Below, in pieces: positions 27,801 to 35,732 of a stretch of 64,000 nucleotides of DNA (the first letter of the stretch is position 1; each line of letters opens with the position of its first letter). The notes beneath the pieces are model-generated. The model saw nothing but the letters and a program-made list of their open reading frames with translations, had not been told where the DNA came from and did not search any database. Source of the stretch: Limanda limanda (taxonomy: Eukaryota; Chordata; Actinopteri; Pleuronectiformes; Pleuronectidae); the NCBI RefSeq assembly GCF_963576545.1, contig NC_083641.1:18298523-18362522 (forward strand), written 5' to 3'. The position numbers and the translations under genes were made by a program.

Positions 27801-28410
27801 ACAATAAAATAGATTAGATAACATGAATATAGATAATCAGAATAAATAAGCTTTAAACATTAACTTAAACACGGAGCCTAGATTTCCGTCCTCAATTACA
27901 TTGTTACTCTTCTGAACTTTGTTTCCACAGATAGCCTCTGACAGAAACACACACACACACACACAGAAAAGAAAGTGAACACTCACCTGTGGTCACAGCT
28001 CTTATTAGGGACTGAATTAGCTTCCTTGGCAGACTCTGTCAATAAACAAATTGGATACATGGAATCTCTGAGAGCTCCCTTGGCCTGACCTCAGCATCTG
28101 AATGTGCCACTGATGATCTAAATGTGTTTACAGTGTCAAACAGGATCCCACCCCACCCCAGACAAACTTTTAAAGCATGATTCAGTGATCACGCGCCCCA
28201 AGTCATGAATCATTAAAGAAAGTTCAGTAGTCCATGAATAATTCCTGTACTTACCACATTGAGTGATGGAGCTGCAAATCAGCCACACTGAAAGAATGCA
28301 AAAAATTTAAAATATTAGATCTTCTTATATCAACCAAATCAAAAGTAGCGGTATTTATAAGAAGATGTGCCTGTTACCATACCTAATCCAACAATCCAAG
28401 GTGGAGACAT
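15298..28410 (-). CDS. Galaxin-like secreted cysteine-rich protein, 17 coding exons, about 647 aa
   Basis: Exons in gene order: 28383-28410, 28255-28287, 27987-28035, 26756-26910, 25932-26066, 25178-25366, 23012-23098, 22184-22369, 22016-22029, 21774-21799, 20689-20786, 18920-19011, 18064-18290, 16905-17058, 15832-15994, 15651-15704, 15298-15551. Every intron is GT-AG, all phases agree and the sum is 1944 nt (648 codons with stop). Residues 1-20 form a signal peptide (MSPPWIVGLVWLICSSITQC). About 27 Cys-Cys doublets follow in galaxin-style units (CCG-x-x-x-Y/F ... CC-x-G). Residues about 546-647 are a Cys-poor tail. Galaxin is known as a coral skeletal organic-matrix protein; the vertebrate role is unknown to me, so only secretion and disulfide-rich structure are claimed. 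Exons 5, 6, 7 and 8 are all phase 1-1, suggesting module duplication. Some small exons could be alternatively spliced. Confidence 0.85.
16150..16680. repeat. Dispersed fish repeat, copy 2 (intron of galaxin-like gene)
   Basis: Shares ordered phrases with 10393-10770 and 41205-41640: accacccaaatcgaatcag, gaggtcacagtgacctttg, gttcttgagatatcatgttcac and a terminal gatgcctccggccag. Degenerate and noncoding. Confidence 0.6.
16905..17058 (-). CDS. Galaxin-like gene exon 14
   Basis: Between tctccatccag and gtgtgt. Encodes HCCGIHSYDINDLHIKCC, CAGTLYNLTSSG and QCCGSILQK. Contains an N-glycosylation sequon (NLT), which fits a secreted protein. Confidence 0.85.
17059..18063. other. Intron 13 of the galaxin-like gene
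   Basis: About 1 kb of AT-rich DNA. No repeat or exon recognised. Confidence 0.6.
18064..18290 (-). CDS. Galaxin-like gene exon 13 (five Cys doublets)
   Basis: The acceptor attcttgaag has a weak pyrimidine tract; the donor is gtgatt. It encodes CCGQTAYGF, VLCCNGTLYKDI, LCCSQF, HCCGTETYRP and ICCDG, the clearest galaxin-type repeats in the locus. Confidence 0.88.
18920..19011 (-). CDS. Galaxin-like gene exon 12
   Basis: Between cctgtttag and gtaatt, 92 bp. Encodes GCDATPTVYDPITQVCCDG and then WTHQ, ending in phase 0 so that the next exon starts directly with Cys-Cys-Gly, restoring the usual spacing. Confidence 0.78.
19330..19790. repeat. Dispersed repeat, copy A of a pair (intron)
   Basis: Starts near ttttcagacacaactccagaaaa and ends near gggacatttgcattctcacatacaacctctcctgttcc. 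A diverged relative lies at 22430-22910 in another intron of the same gene. Noncoding. Confidence 0.5.
20689..20786 (-). CDS. Galaxin-like gene exon 11
   Basis: Between catttacag and gtatga. In phase 2 it reads TEPHMRLCGSSCYNPHELQ followed by CCERES, a galaxin unit in which one doublet is spaced out as CGSSC. Confidence 0.75.
21774..22029 (-). CDS. Galaxin-like gene microexons 9 (14 bp) and 10 (26 bp)
   Basis: Exon 9 (22016-22029) lies between gccctcag and gtaaga and adds VRPQ. Exon 10 (21774-21799) lies between tttcttag and gtaagt and adds LPIPQRSK plus two bases of a Cys codon. Together they shift exon 8 (out in phase 1) to exon 11 (in at phase 2); without both of them exon 11 is read out of frame. 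That frame logic is the main support, as the peptides are too short to recognise. Confidence 0.65.
22184..23098 (-). CDS. Galaxin-like gene exons 7-8 (second copy, exon 7 degenerate)
   Basis: Exon 7 (23012-23098, 87 bp) aligns with the end of exon 5 but has lost its Cys doublets (LNKILRPSNVV ... TQYCNK against LNQICCDSAIV ... AQCCGK). Exon 8 (22184-22369, 186 bp) encodes LCCGPLQKKKVLL, KCCGQEQYDSKTECCC and VCCANE, matching exon 6 position by position. Exon 7 is supported by splice sites (ctctacag, gtgagt) and phase rather than by strong protein similarity. Confidence 0.8.
22430..22910. repeat. Dispersed repeat, copy B (intron)
   Basis: Contains ttttcagacatgacataac, atataaatccacctgcag and cttggacatttgcattcacag in the same order as 19330-19790. 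More diverged; boundaries approximate. Confidence 0.4.
23831..24984. mobile_element. MITE with target-site duplication, containing a nested hAT-like repeat
   Basis: The left end GCAGTGAAAATTT (23832 on) and the right end AAATTTACACTGC (to 24983) are inverted with one mismatch. ACTTGTC occurs directly outside both ends (23824-23830 and 24985-24991), a 7-bp or slightly eroded 8-bp target duplication. The flanks are rich in ttagtc and cgtcgacgaaaa motifs. The centre (about 24120-24870) matches the hAT element at 35861-36501. It sits in intron 6 of the galaxin-like gene. Confidence 0.75.
24120..24870. mobile_element. Degenerate hAT MITE nested in the 23.8-25.0 kb element
   Basis: Shares actatcaaaagaaccatttt, gaaaacaccaaactctta, caagtgtaggcctact and agcaggtcagactggaggcgg with the intact copy at 35861-36501. 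Its terminal repeats are eroded. A (CA)n tract (24752-24821) is internal, as in the other copy. Confidence 0.7.
25178..26066 (-). CDS. Galaxin-like gene exons 5-6 (first copy of a duplicated module pair)
   Basis: Exon 5 (25932-26066, 135 bp) encodes ACCGLEAFNPLNQICCD and QCCGK. Exon 6 (25178-25366, 189 bp) encodes MCCGPMRNKTLL, RCCFHDQFDYTTECCC and STCCEKES. Both start and end in phase 1. Exon 6 is clearly paralogous to exon 8. Confidence 0.9.
26756..26910 (-). CDS. Galaxin-like gene exon 4
   Basis: The acceptor tcctgcag precedes TAAATCATG, whose T completes the Ser codon from exon 3. It encodes units with VCCEDQ, SCCGKQPFNP and TCCQVG. Two donors are possible. The upstream gtagga (after CCAA) would break the frame into exon 5; gtaatg after ACAG keeps it, so I chose the latter. 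Confidence 0.85.
27365..27740. repeat. Dispersed retroposon-like fragment (intron)
   Basis: The string tcaattttatttagatagcac, a poly-A tract, gaccaaagtgcttcacag and later gtgtgtttttaatagtgattta resemble common fish LINE/SINE 3' sequence. No ORF; boundaries uncertain. Confidence 0.45.
28255..28410 (-). CDS. Galaxin-like gene exons 1-2: signal peptide
   Basis: Exon 1 (28383-28410) starts ATGTCTCCACC and ends before gtatgg. Exon 2 (28255-28287) follows ttctttcag and ends before gtaagt. Joined they give a hydrophobic leader with a Trp/Leu/Ile core and a small residue near the likely cleavage site, so the product is probably secreted. The 5' UTR continues to about 28470. Confidence 0.85.
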
Positions 28411-28842
28411 GTTGGAGCTCTTTCTTTTGAACTATCTAGCAGCAGCCTCTGCACTAGAGAGTGAGATGCAGAGATGAGGCTAAATAGCATCACTAAGCCA
28501 CTCCTCCCAAATGATATCACCTCACATATTTCAAACCTGGGCAGTCACATGCTATGGCCCAAAATAAACACAATCAGAGAGTCTACATGTGTTTTTGTAT
28601 TATTGTTTGCTACAGTTTAATACAGTGGAGGGGAGTTCCATATACCTCTGAGATTTCATCACACAGGTTTTCATCACACAGCACAGAGGTGTTAGCTTTA
28701 AATGCTTTGCTCGTCCGGTAGAATGAATTTTCAGAGGATTGATTTAAAGTTGTATAACCGGATTTATTTGGAAGGTTGAACTGTTGCAGTGACTTTTTTC
28801 TTCTGTTCTTTTTTTCTTTTCTTCTTAATCATTTTGGATCTA
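28411..28842. promoter_or_regulatory. 5' UTR and promoter side of the galaxin-like gene
   Basis: Upstream of the ATG at 28410 is a purine-rich leader to about 28470, then a weak TATA-like gctatttag (minus, near 28482-28490). Nothing stronger was seen, and no exon lies in this interval. Confidence 0.35.
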
Positions 28843-29812
28843 TGCCTGAAGTGTGTATGTTTCTACGTATCCGTTTCTCGGAGAGGGCTCCACGAGGGTT
28901 GAAGAGTCTTTTTGATTTTTACCTCTCCAACCACTGTACGTCAAAAAAAATTCACCGCCAAACCCATAGGTGGCGCAACGGAAGACAAGCTCAGAGAAGC
29001 CTACCCCATTTGGGAAGAAGAAGTCCACGTGTCTCTGTTTACCTCTGTTAGCTTGCCTCCCACACACTGAACCATGGCAACTAACAGAACTAAATAAAGT
29101 GACACCCAGCGGGTCAAAATGCTGATGTAATCGTTTCTTAGCGCAGCGGTTCCCCGGTCTTGTTTCCGAACTGTGTTGCTGATTCCACAGCTTGAATCTG
29201 CTTGAGGTTACATGTAGCTAGAAGCTACACGGAGCTAGCTCCCCCCCAGCTTCCACACACAGTCAGCAGGGACTCCCGACACTAACTACTACTATCCAGT
29301 GTTTGCTTCTAACCTGACGGTATTATAGAAACAGTGTCATGATAGAAGTGGAATTAAAGTCGTGACGGCGGGTTTTTGCACTGTTACCACCGCAGTTAGC
29401 ATGGTGGCTAGCCCAGCCCGCTAGCGCCGTTTTGAAAGCTCGTTATAACCGTATGTGACCGTGCACACATGCCGTCAGTGCTCTAACGAGCCACCGTCAG
29501 CCGGACAACTCCGCTGGCTTAACACACACGTCACATTAATCGTAGAATTATAGTTGTGGTTGAGTTTGTTGCTACAGGGAAGGAAACAGGAAGTTTGAGG
29601 TCCGGAAATACGGAAATGACGTCATACGGAAATGATGTCGTTCGCGGACCAATCACAGCCAAGAGCTGTCCGTGGGGTCTCCGACATAAACACGGACAGT
29701 AAGAAAAATCAGAGGTGTACGAAAAGCTCTCCGAGGCGCTCGGAAAGGGCGTTCCACGACGGATAGGGCGGTCTTATCTGTCCGTAATAGAAAAAACGGA
29801 GAGGCATAAATT
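28843..29812. mobile_element. Degenerate TIR element related to the one at 2228-2801
   Basis: Shares AACCCATAGGTGGCG (about 28966) and GACCAATCACAGCC (about 29645) with the 2.2-kb element in the same order. Short inverted tips (TATGCCT near 28852; AGGCATA near 29803) suggest its limits. It is GC-rich with repeated cggaaatgacgtca-type motifs. It has no credible ORF, and the boundaries are tentative. Confidence 0.45.
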
Positions 29813-30052
29813 GGCCTTTGCTGTTTGTCCCCTTTATTGCCTCTGCTCCTGTAGGTGTGTCTCCTGGCTGGCTTCTGGCCACCTGCATAATCTATCAGTT
29901 CATGCAATAAGGCAGGGCTTTTCAATAGGCGGCCCGCGGGCTGAATCCGGCCCTCGAGCTGCTTTGGACTGGCCCCTGGAGTGTGCAGCAAAGTGCTTGA
30001 ATAAAAAAAATATATATAATATTTTTTTTTTTTTTTTTAAATACTAAAATTT

Positions 30053-30117
30053 TTTGAAAGTAACAATTTAGTAGCACTTAAATGGAACTTACTCATAGCA
30101 CTTTGTAGTTTTGCTTT
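30053..30117 (-). repeat. L2-like tail fragment
   Basis: taacaatttagtagcactt and cactttgtagttttgc match the reverse complement of about 58020-58075. Confidence 0.6.
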
Positions 30118-30335
30118 ATTTTGAACCGGGCCATGGGTCATTTGGTACCGGGCCGCACAGAAAGAATAAACAACTTACATCATTTCCATTTTATTTATGA
30201 TCTGATTCTGAACGGTGTTTTATTTTGAAAAATGACCAGATCATCTCCGTTATGACTCATGCTTTACGCATGTCAAGACGCTTGTCTTGGTCACGTGACT
30301 TTTTCACTAAACACAAAACCACACGGTATTTGCCG

Positions 30336-30680
30336 GACCCATTTGTCAACAAACCAGGTGAATCCAGCATGTCTGTTGAAGAAGAAAATCAGTTGCTGGA
30401 GATCGCAAATGATTGCGGCCTTAAAAGTATGTTTGAGAAAACAACTCTACCGGTGTTCTGTATTAAAGTCACGGCAGAATACCCTGAGATCGCCACAAGA
30501 GCACTAAAAACTCTGTTGCCATTTCCGACATCATATCTGTGCGAAGCGGAGTTTTCTGCTGTGACGGCAACCAAAACGAAATTACGGAGTAGACTGGACA
30601 TCAGCAACACACTTCGGGTGTCATTGTCACTGTTAGCCCTAGATGGGACCGCCTTGTTGCAGAGAAACAGGCTCAGGGCT
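30336..30680 (+). pseudogene. hAT transposase C-terminal fragment (ZBED/SCAND3-like dimerisation domain)
   Basis: From DPFVNKPGESSMSVEEE the frame runs through EYPEIATRALKTLLPFPTS and YLCEAEFSAVTATKTKLRSR to NTLRVSLSLL. This is the hallmark C-terminal hATC dimerisation region of ZBED5/SCAND3-type hAT proteins. No BED finger or catalytic DDE core is present, so it cannot transpose. Read upstream of DPF, the ORF is leader sequence rather than protein. Transposon relic, not a host gene. Confidence 0.8.
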
Positions 30681-30758
30681 TCCATTGATTCAGCGTTGTG
30701 GTTAGTTATATTTTTCATGCACTTTCATTTTCATCATGTCATTAAGCAGGCACACTAA

Positions 30759-31577
30759 GAAATCGGGATTCCTTATATAACGGACATTATAAGAAAAGGA
30801 AGTAATGTTTCAACATTAATCCTATTTGAAAAGTAGAGTGCGGTTGAAACTACATGTAAGTGTCAGTGTGCTTTTTAAATATTGCCAATCGATGCATAAT
30901 TGGTTATCAATGACGTAGACAGCCCTCTTGAATTTCTCTTTGGGTGGTCTGGAGGAACTGTCTGCAGCTTCTCAGACATAACATCTGTTAGTATCAGCTG
31001 ATTTCTCTCTTCCTGGCAGTATGATTTTTTGTTTTGGGGTTTCTATTGTGTAATCACTCACTCAAACGCAGCACAACCAACTGATGTTTTTGATTAAAAT
31101 AAAAAAGGGCCCAATATAGTCATAATGTAATGTAATGCATAACAAATTGCGTTTGTCACATGAATGTGTTTTTGTCTGTTGACGACTGTGGAGAAATATT
31201 AATTTAGTCCAAGTTGTCTACATGGTGAGTTTCAATTATGCATTTTTTCAAAGTTAAGTACAGGCCCAGGCTTGTTGATGTATAACCAGGCCGATTGTTC
31301 ATCCACTCTACTGAACCCATCATTGGATGATCATTCAAAAAGAATAGTTTTTCTTGTTAACAGAATGATTCAGTGGAAGGAAGGAGAGAAGGAGGAAGGA
31401 GGTCACTATGAACTTAAGTTCATGCAGAGGAGCACCTCTTCAAATAGCAATTGGTAATAAACACTGAAGTTCAAACAGTTCACTTTACTTTGTGTTGCTC
31501 TTTAAATATAGTGACTTAAAACACCAAAGTATGTTATGACCTATTTCAGCCAATAAGGGCTGGCTACCAATGAGGTG
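30759..31577. other. No gene recognised
   Basis: AT-rich sequence between the hAT relic and a small unknown ORF. A few short ORFs without protein-like features. Confidence 0.5.
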
Positions 31578-31748
31578 ATGAAGATTGTTGTCAACAGAGG
31601 TGGCCTAATGTCTGACATGGCCAGTGCCAGGAGAGGGATCAAGGAAACACAAGTCCTGCAAGACCTCAATGTACCAAGAGCCAATGGGGCTGATATACAG
31701 TACGTGCTCCACCTCAGCTATCCAAAAGAACTGATAAATGTTATTTAA
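31578..31748 (+). CDS. Small unknown ORF of 56 aa with protein-like composition
   Basis: ATGAAGATTG to TAA encodes a balanced, amphipathic peptide (MKIVVNRGGLMSDMASARRG, later KETQVLQDLNVPRANGADIQ and LHLSYPKELINVI). The frame is open upstream only to a TAA at 31554-31556. A pyrimidine-AG (ctatttcag, 31541-31549) lies just before, but splicing there would enter that stop in this frame. I do not recognise the family. Candidates are a decayed exon or part of a mobile element, given the surrounding nest. Confidence 0.3.
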   Translation: MKIVVNRGGLMSDMASARRGIKETQVLQDLNVPRANGADIQYVLHLSYPKELINVI

Positions 31749-31770
31749 AAAGATATTCCTTGGACTAGAT

Positions 31771-31867
31771 CAGGGGTCGGCCACCTTTACTATCAAAAGA
31801 GCCATTTTGCCCCCTCTTCCACCGATGACAATTTTTCTGCCAAAGTTTTATTTATAGTTGTAGTCAG
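31771..31867 (+). mobile_element. Truncated hAT MITE left end
   Basis: CAGGGGTCGGCCACC followed by tttactatcaaaagagcc is the same terminus as the element at 35861. It is cut off after about 97 bp, where the LTR retrotransposon begins. Confidence 0.75.
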
Positions 31868-32160
31868 TGTTGTACCAGTGCACACTTTCACGACTACCTA
31901 GCTCCCAGTAGCCATGACAAAAGGGAAGACTGACACCGTCGGGTAACGTTAACAATAACTCACGTTTATTTAACAAAATGAATACAAACAACAGTCCCAA
32001 AACAAGGTGCAGGCCGCCTTACGGTGTCAGGCCAGAGCTGGAACAAGAGAGAGCTTGGAGGTTCTTAAACACTATTTAAGCAGTGACCACAGCCTGCTCC
32101 TCCTACGTGTTGCAAGGGGAAAACAGGAGAATGCACACATATTAAAGCCGGGGCGTCACA
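31868..32160 (-). repeat. 3' LTR of the gmr1-like element (293 bp)
   Basis: Starts TGTGACGCC and ends ACAACA in element orientation. About 75 bp are repeated at 34847-34939 (ccacagcctgctcctcctac, then gttgcaaggggaaaacagg). The polypurine tract abuts its start. AATAAA occurs inside near 31970 (minus), a plausible LTR poly(A) signal. Confidence 0.8.
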
Positions 32161-32309
32161 TCACTCCCCCCCAAAAGACAGGAGATGGTAAAACATCTCC
32201 AAAAAAGAAACACATGTGTACACAATCATAGGCCAAAGTGAACACCCAGACATCCTGTGCCTACACACCAAACCAACATTCATCCAGTCCACACAGTCTC
32301 ACTCATGGC

Positions 32310-33169
32310 CTAAACACTTTTGCCCTCACAGGCCGCACCACCCCCTGCCCCACCACCTTGCCCAAGTAAACCATAGTGGCCTTCGCAAATTCACATTTCG
32401 CAAGGTTCACTGTCAGATTAAGGTTCAGACAAGGTTCAGACTGCACACCCCTCCAAACCTCCCACAACTCTATTCATGAGTCTCTGGAAGGTTGAAGGAG
32501 CGTTGCGCAGTCCAAAACTCATCCTGTTATAAGAGTAAAGTCCAGACGATGTTAAAAACGCTGAAACTTCTTGGGCCCTGGGAGTCAATGGCACTTACTA
32601 GTAACCCTTAAGTAAGTCAAATTTGCTGACAAACCGGGCACTACCCACCTGATCAACGCAATCTTCGGAAACGGAAACGAGTCAGTTTTTGTCACCGTGT
32701 TAACTTTCCTATAGTCTGTGCAAAATCTGAAGGAAGAATCAGATTTCTTTACCAGCAGACAAGGAGAAGCCCAGCTGGAATAAGATGGTACGGCTAATCC
32801 ATTATCAAGGAGGTACTGCACGGATGAATCAAGACTTTTCTGCTTGTCGAGTGAGACGCGATAAAACCTTTGACGAACTGGTTTTGCGTCTCCCACATCT
32901 ATGTAATGTTCGATCACGCTTGTGCAGGTCGGTGTGTCAGAAAATAAGGATGAAAACTCAAAAATTAAACTTTTTAGTTGCTCCCTATGTTCACTCTTCA
33001 AATGACTAAGAAGACTATCCAAATTAGCCAGCATTTCGCTATTACCCAGCCGAGCCTGCAACACTGCATCATCAGGCCCACACACGCCATCCTCAGCTGT
33101 CACCTGAATGATGTCGGGTGCTTCTGACCCCACAGCAAGCCCTACTGGTTTCAGCCTTGCGTCCCTCAT
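32310..33169 (-). pseudogene. Reverse transcriptase fragment lacking the YxDD region
   Basis: The ORF part (32585-33169) has PVRQRFYRVS and the palm entry SFRFCTDYRKVNTVT. Past a stop, further RT pieces are readable in shifted frames (NRMSFGLRNAPSTFQRLMN near 32470-32530; LAKCEF and YLGKVVGQG near 32340-32400). The segment that should hold the YxDD catalytic motif is deleted between these blocks, so it is enzymatically dead. It follows integrase rather than preceding it. Confidence 0.8.
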
Positions 33170-33697
33170 CCAACATAATTAACTTCTGAGACCTGGCGGA
33201 TGACAGTATACGGCCCCAAGTACTTGGCCTCGAACGGTGAACCCGCTATAGGCAGCAATGCAAGAACTTGATCACCTGGGCTAAAAAGCCCTCACCACTG
33301 CCTTGCGGTCATACAGATTCTTCATTTTCTTTTGAGCATTACTCAGATTTTCACTCGCAATTTTCCATGCCAGGAACAGCTTGCGACGAAAACCCTGAAC
33401 ATACTCGGCCAAGTTCTCTGGTGGCTCCGTACGGTCCAACTCACTCCCTAAAACAGACAGAGGAGTACGCACCTTGTGGCCAAAGACGAGGTCATTAGGG
33501 CTGTACCCCGTACTCTCCTGCACGACAGCACGTGCCGCCAGCAGGAGCCATGGTAAGCCCTCTTCCCATTCCCGCTTCAGCTCTATACAATAAGCACGCA
33601 ACAAGGACTTCAAGGTGGCATGAAAGCGCTCCAACGCCCCCTGGCTTTGCGCACGATATGCGCTGCTGAGATTATGCCTAATGCTTAGCTGTTTCAA
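33170..33697 (-). pseudogene. Integrase C-terminal half (Glu motif and GPY module)
   Basis: Contains AYRAQSQGALERFHATLKS with the third catalytic acidic residue (Glu), the WEEGLPWLLLAARA stretch typical of gypsy integrases, and further on a GPYTVI (GPY/F) module near 33215. Frame breaks occur near 33280 and 33180. Confidence 0.8.
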
Positions 33698-34806
33698 TGC
33701 CTCAGCAAAGGTCTTGGATGTAAAGTTTGAACACGGTCGCTTTGAATAACTTTCGGAATGCCAAATATGAAAATAAAGTGAGACAACGATTTCACTACAG
33801 CTTTATTGGTAATCGACCTCAAGGCATACGCTGCAGGATATCGAGTAGCCTGACACATCACCGTGACCATATACTCCATACCAGACTTAGACTTTGGCAG
33901 GGGTCCAACACAGTCAACAATTGAGTACTCAAAAGGAATACCAACCGAGTGGATAGGCTTCAGTGGCGCAGGTTTTATGGTCTCATTAGGCTTCCCATCA
34001 ACCTGGCAAACATGACATGATTTTACAAATCCCGCAACATCACGTTTAATGCGAGGCCAGTAAAAATGCTGCAACACATGGTTATAAGTCTTCCTTATAC
34101 CAAAATGACCAGATGTTTCGCCATGAGCAGCTTTCAACACTAACTCACGATACACTGCGGGCATTACCACCTGCAGCACCTCACCTGCCACATCAGCACC
34201 TGCGTGAGGCAACCACCTGCGAAGCAGTAAACCATTTTGGACAAAATAACCATGATCTACACTCTGATTATCATTAGCCATAGCAACATACTTTTCCAAA
34301 GTGGTATCAGTTTTCTGAGCATCAATAACCTGATCAACAGATGATGGTACTGGTAGGTCGGGAATGAACAATTTAGACAACGCCCCAGAAACGTCTGGCG
34401 CTTTCTCCACCTGCGCACGAGCCATAGCACGAGTCACCGCGCAGGCAGTGAACACCTCTGGAAAATCCTCAAAACATTTGTCAGACTCAGGTGACAGTAA
34501 CACGCCTGTACTGACCACAGGTGGTGGCGGAGACTGACAGGGAAAAACACAATCATGTCCCACATTATTGCCCAAAATCAGATCAATGCCATCCACAGGC
34601 AGGGATGGACGAACAGCAATAATCACTTCGCTGTTAATAAAGCCAGAATTCAGTTCAATCCTATGCAGCGGCACGGGAAACGAATGTAACCCAATTCCTC
34701 GAATCAAGACCACACTGTCAGTGTCTGATGTCGAGGAAAAAGGGAGAACAGACTGACGAATAAAACTCTCAGAGGCGCCAGTGTCGCGTAATATCCTGAC
34801 TGGCAC
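33694..34806 (-). pseudogene. Protease plus N-terminal integrase of the gmr1-like element
   Basis: An open stretch of about 370 codons. The aspartic protease signature DTGAS is at residues 8-12, with a later DLILGNN region. A spacer follows, then the integrase HHCC zinc finger (H-x-x-x-x-H ... CHVC, about 234-275), then the catalytic core with the first Asp in IVDCVGPLP and the second in IQSD near 355. A one-base frameshift just after the second Asp throws the frame into RVQTLHPRPLLRH and stop, separating the core from its Glu motif in the next segment. Confidence 0.85.
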
Positions 34807-34844
34807 TCACCTGGTGGCCATCACCTGGAGCCCCGCCCCTCATC

Positions 34845-34939
34845 AACCACAGCCTGCTCCTCCTACGTGTTGCAAGGGGAAAACAGGAGAATGCACACAT
34901 ATTAAACACAGGGCCTAGTGTTAAAGCCTTGGCGTCACA
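34845..34939 (-). repeat. Truncated 5' LTR
   Basis: Shares the first ~90 bp of the LTR, with an extra ~18 bp (acagggcctagtgttaaa) near its start. The remainder of the LTR, the primer-binding site and gag are deleted. Confidence 0.7.
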
Positions 34940-35568
<629 letters not shown>

Positions 35569-35732
35569 CAGATGCAGATGTTTTCTATTGCTCCTGGTGT
35601 TTCACATGATGGCCTGGTAACTGCAACTGACACCATCCACCTATGCTTCAGGTGTGGAGAAATGAAAACAAACACACACACAGCCACATGTGTTTCACTT
35701 ACCGACAACAATGACCGATCTCTAGTCTTTCT

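Larger units (their letters stand above)
29912..30758 (+). mobile_element. Internally deleted hAT transposon remnant
   Basis: Begins with cagggcttttcaataggc and a ggcccgcggg stretch typical of hAT 5' ends. An L2-like tail fragment (about 30053-30117) follows, then a second GGGCC-rich leader (about 30125-30160) and the C-terminal piece of a hAT transposase. Everything between the leader and the C-terminus is missing. The right terminus was not identified. Confidence 0.6.
31868..34939 (-). mobile_element. Defective Ty3/gypsy LTR retrotransposon, gmr1-like (protease-integrase-RT order)
   Basis: Minus-strand element of 3.07 kb. In its own direction: remnant 5' LTR (about 34845-34939), protease (DTGAS), integrase zinc finger and core, integrase GPY module, partial reverse transcriptase, polypurine tract (ttttgggggggag, about 32161-32175) and 3' LTR (31868-32160, TGTGACGCC ... 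TACAACA). gag is missing because the 5' LTR runs straight into the protease region. RNase H is not detectable. Integrase upstream of RT is the unusual domain order described for gmr1-type Ty3/gypsy elements of fish. A frameshift, internal stops and deletions make it inactive. No matching target duplication was found (gtcag against acaat). Confidence 0.85.

Noticed and set aside
30225..30335. N-terminal part of the 177-aa hAT ORF
   Set aside because: Nucleotide leader of the element that happens to be open; homology to transposase starts at the DPF residues.
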